5,247 bases of DNA from positions 1 through 5,247 of the forward strand of contig PBPR01000029.1 of assembly GCA_002724775.1 (NCBI GenBank). Direction: 5' to 3'. The DNA comes from Methanobacteriota archaeon. Lineage in GTDB: Archaea; Thermoplasmatota; Poseidoniia; MGIII; CG-Epi1. This document shows positions 4,612-5,247 of this stretch, in pieces. Each line of letters starts with the position of its first letter. Positions within the stretch are counted from its first letter, which is position 1. A program made the translations under genes and the position numbers. The notes under the pieces are model-generated. The model saw nothing but the letters and a program-made list of their open reading frames with translations. It had not been told where the DNA came from and ran no database searches.

Positions 4612-5247
4612 TTAGATTTCTAGTGAAGAACTATACTCTCCACTACAGGCCAAAGAATTCATTTCAGCCCGATGGTGGAAAACTGCATAAGTGGATTCTA
4701 AATTATCTTTCTGACCGTTCCAAGTTTTCAATGCTGATTGCTGCAATGCTCGACCGTACGAAAAACTCAAAGCCCATGGGTGATCTCCCATTTTATTCAT
4801 TGCGTTCAGGTGCTCCGTGGCTTCTACTTCACTTTGCCCTCCAGATAAGAATACTATTCCAGGAACTTCAGCTGGAACTGATTCTGTCAAACACTTCACT
4901 GTCATTTCAGCTACCGCCATCATATCTCCTTGAACGTTACATTCACTTCCTGAAATTACCATATTGGGTTTCAATAATATTCCTGGTAAATAAACTCCTT
5001 CATTTTCCAGCTCCCTGAAAACTGTTTTCAATGTTTTTTCTGAAACTTCATAACATGTTTCTATTGTATGATCTCCATCCATCAATACTTCCGGTTCTAC
5101 AATTGGAACTAACTCTGCGTCCTGACAGGCTTTTGCATATTTCGCTAAAGCCGATGCATTTGCTTGAATGCAGTCATCTGTTGGTATTCCGTCTCCAATA
5201 GTGATGACTGCTCTCCACTTAGCAAAACGTGCCCCCTCCTTGTAATA
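4612..5247 (-). CDS. Class I fructose-1,6-bisphosphate aldolase, C-terminal part (5' end cut by window edge)
   Basis: The 211 residues visible are open to the right edge, so the N-terminal third is missing. The reaction is reversible cleavage of fructose-1,6-bisphosphate to dihydroxyacetone phosphate and glyceraldehyde-3-phosphate, in cytosolic glycolysis and gluconeogenesis. In rabbit muscle aldolase numbering, the visible residues include K146 (FAKWR, fragment residue 10), E187 and E189 (IVEPEV, 51 and 53), the Schiff-base K229 (LLKPNMV, residue 93), S271 (FLSGGQS, 135) and R303 (SYGRALQ, 166). All catalytic positions that can be seen are intact. The C-terminus ends soon after LACSGEY and lacks the long tail with the terminal Tyr of animal enzymes, as in short bacterial forms. 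This is the classical eukaryote/bacteria-type family, not the DhnA-like or bifunctional FBP aldolase/phosphatase more usual in archaea. It is followed by the esterase gene on the same strand. Confidence 0.93.
   Translation of the reverse strand, partial: YYKEGARFAKWRAVITIGDGIPTDDCIQANASALAKYAKACQDAELVPIVEPEVLMDGDHTIETCYEVSEKTLKTVFRELENEGVYLPGILLKPNMVISGSECNVQGDMMAVAEMTVKCLTESVPAEVPGIVFLSGGQSEVEATEHLNAMNKMGDHPWALSFSYGRALQQSALKTWNGQKDNLESTYAVFHHRAEMNSLACSGEYSSSLEI

Noticed and set aside
4623..5018. Plus-strand 131-residue open frame
   Set aside because: It is antisense to the aldolase, whose conserved active-site motifs make the minus strand the coding one.
4983..5085. Aldolase start at 5085
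   Set aside because: The codon there is TTG inside the conserved IVEPEVLMDGDH motif, and the frame continues upstream with conserved aldolase sequence to the edge.

Overview
The window looks like a piece of a marine archaeal genome, most likely a low-GC member of the Thermoplasmatota such as a Marine Group II or III (Poseidoniales-like) organism. That placement is inference from style, not from a marker gene. It rests on an archaeal TATA box about 25 nt before a start codon (leaderless mRNA), secreted proteins rich in N-glycosylation sequons, a lipobox lipoprotein, acidic Pro/Glu linkers in surface proteins, and a dolichol/polyprenol-kinase-like membrane enzyme. No rRNA, tRNA, CRISPR array, transposase or integrase is visible.

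Left part (1-1889): a minus-strand metal cassette. A promoter with a TATA box and an overlapping imperfect inverted repeat drives a 78-residue ribbon-helix-helix protein with a Cys/His-rich tail. Three bases later comes a very large lipoprotein whose N-terminus is the first lobe of a ZnuA/TroA zinc- or manganese-binding protein. This lobe is followed by at least 380 residues of unusual material: three His/Asp-rich tracts encoded by tandem repeats, two EF-hand loops and one or two small beta-rich segments. The gene runs off the left edge at its 3' end, before the second ZnuA lobe appears. The arrangement suggests an autoregulated metal-uptake unit, and it is the most interesting part of the window.

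Middle (1890-3546): a plus-strand gene for a membrane-anchored, heavily glycosylatable DUF4430 (transcobalamin C-terminal-like) surface protein diverges from the metal cassette. It meets a minus-strand VOC/glyoxalase-fold enzyme tail to tail, and their stop codons overlap. The VOC gene in turn diverges from a plus-strand CTP-dependent polyprenol-kinase-like membrane protein across a short spacer that holds a perfect 10-bp inverted repeat.

Right part (3564-5247): two minus-strand genes in tandem. The upstream one is the C-terminal two thirds of a classical class I fructose-1,6-bisphosphate aldolase, cut by the right edge. Four bases downstream begins a surface-anchored alpha/beta-hydrolase of the PHB-depolymerase/feruloyl-esterase (LpqC) type.

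The metal cassette has a clear internal logic of regulator, operator and binding protein. The other genes look like independent housekeeping or surface functions.
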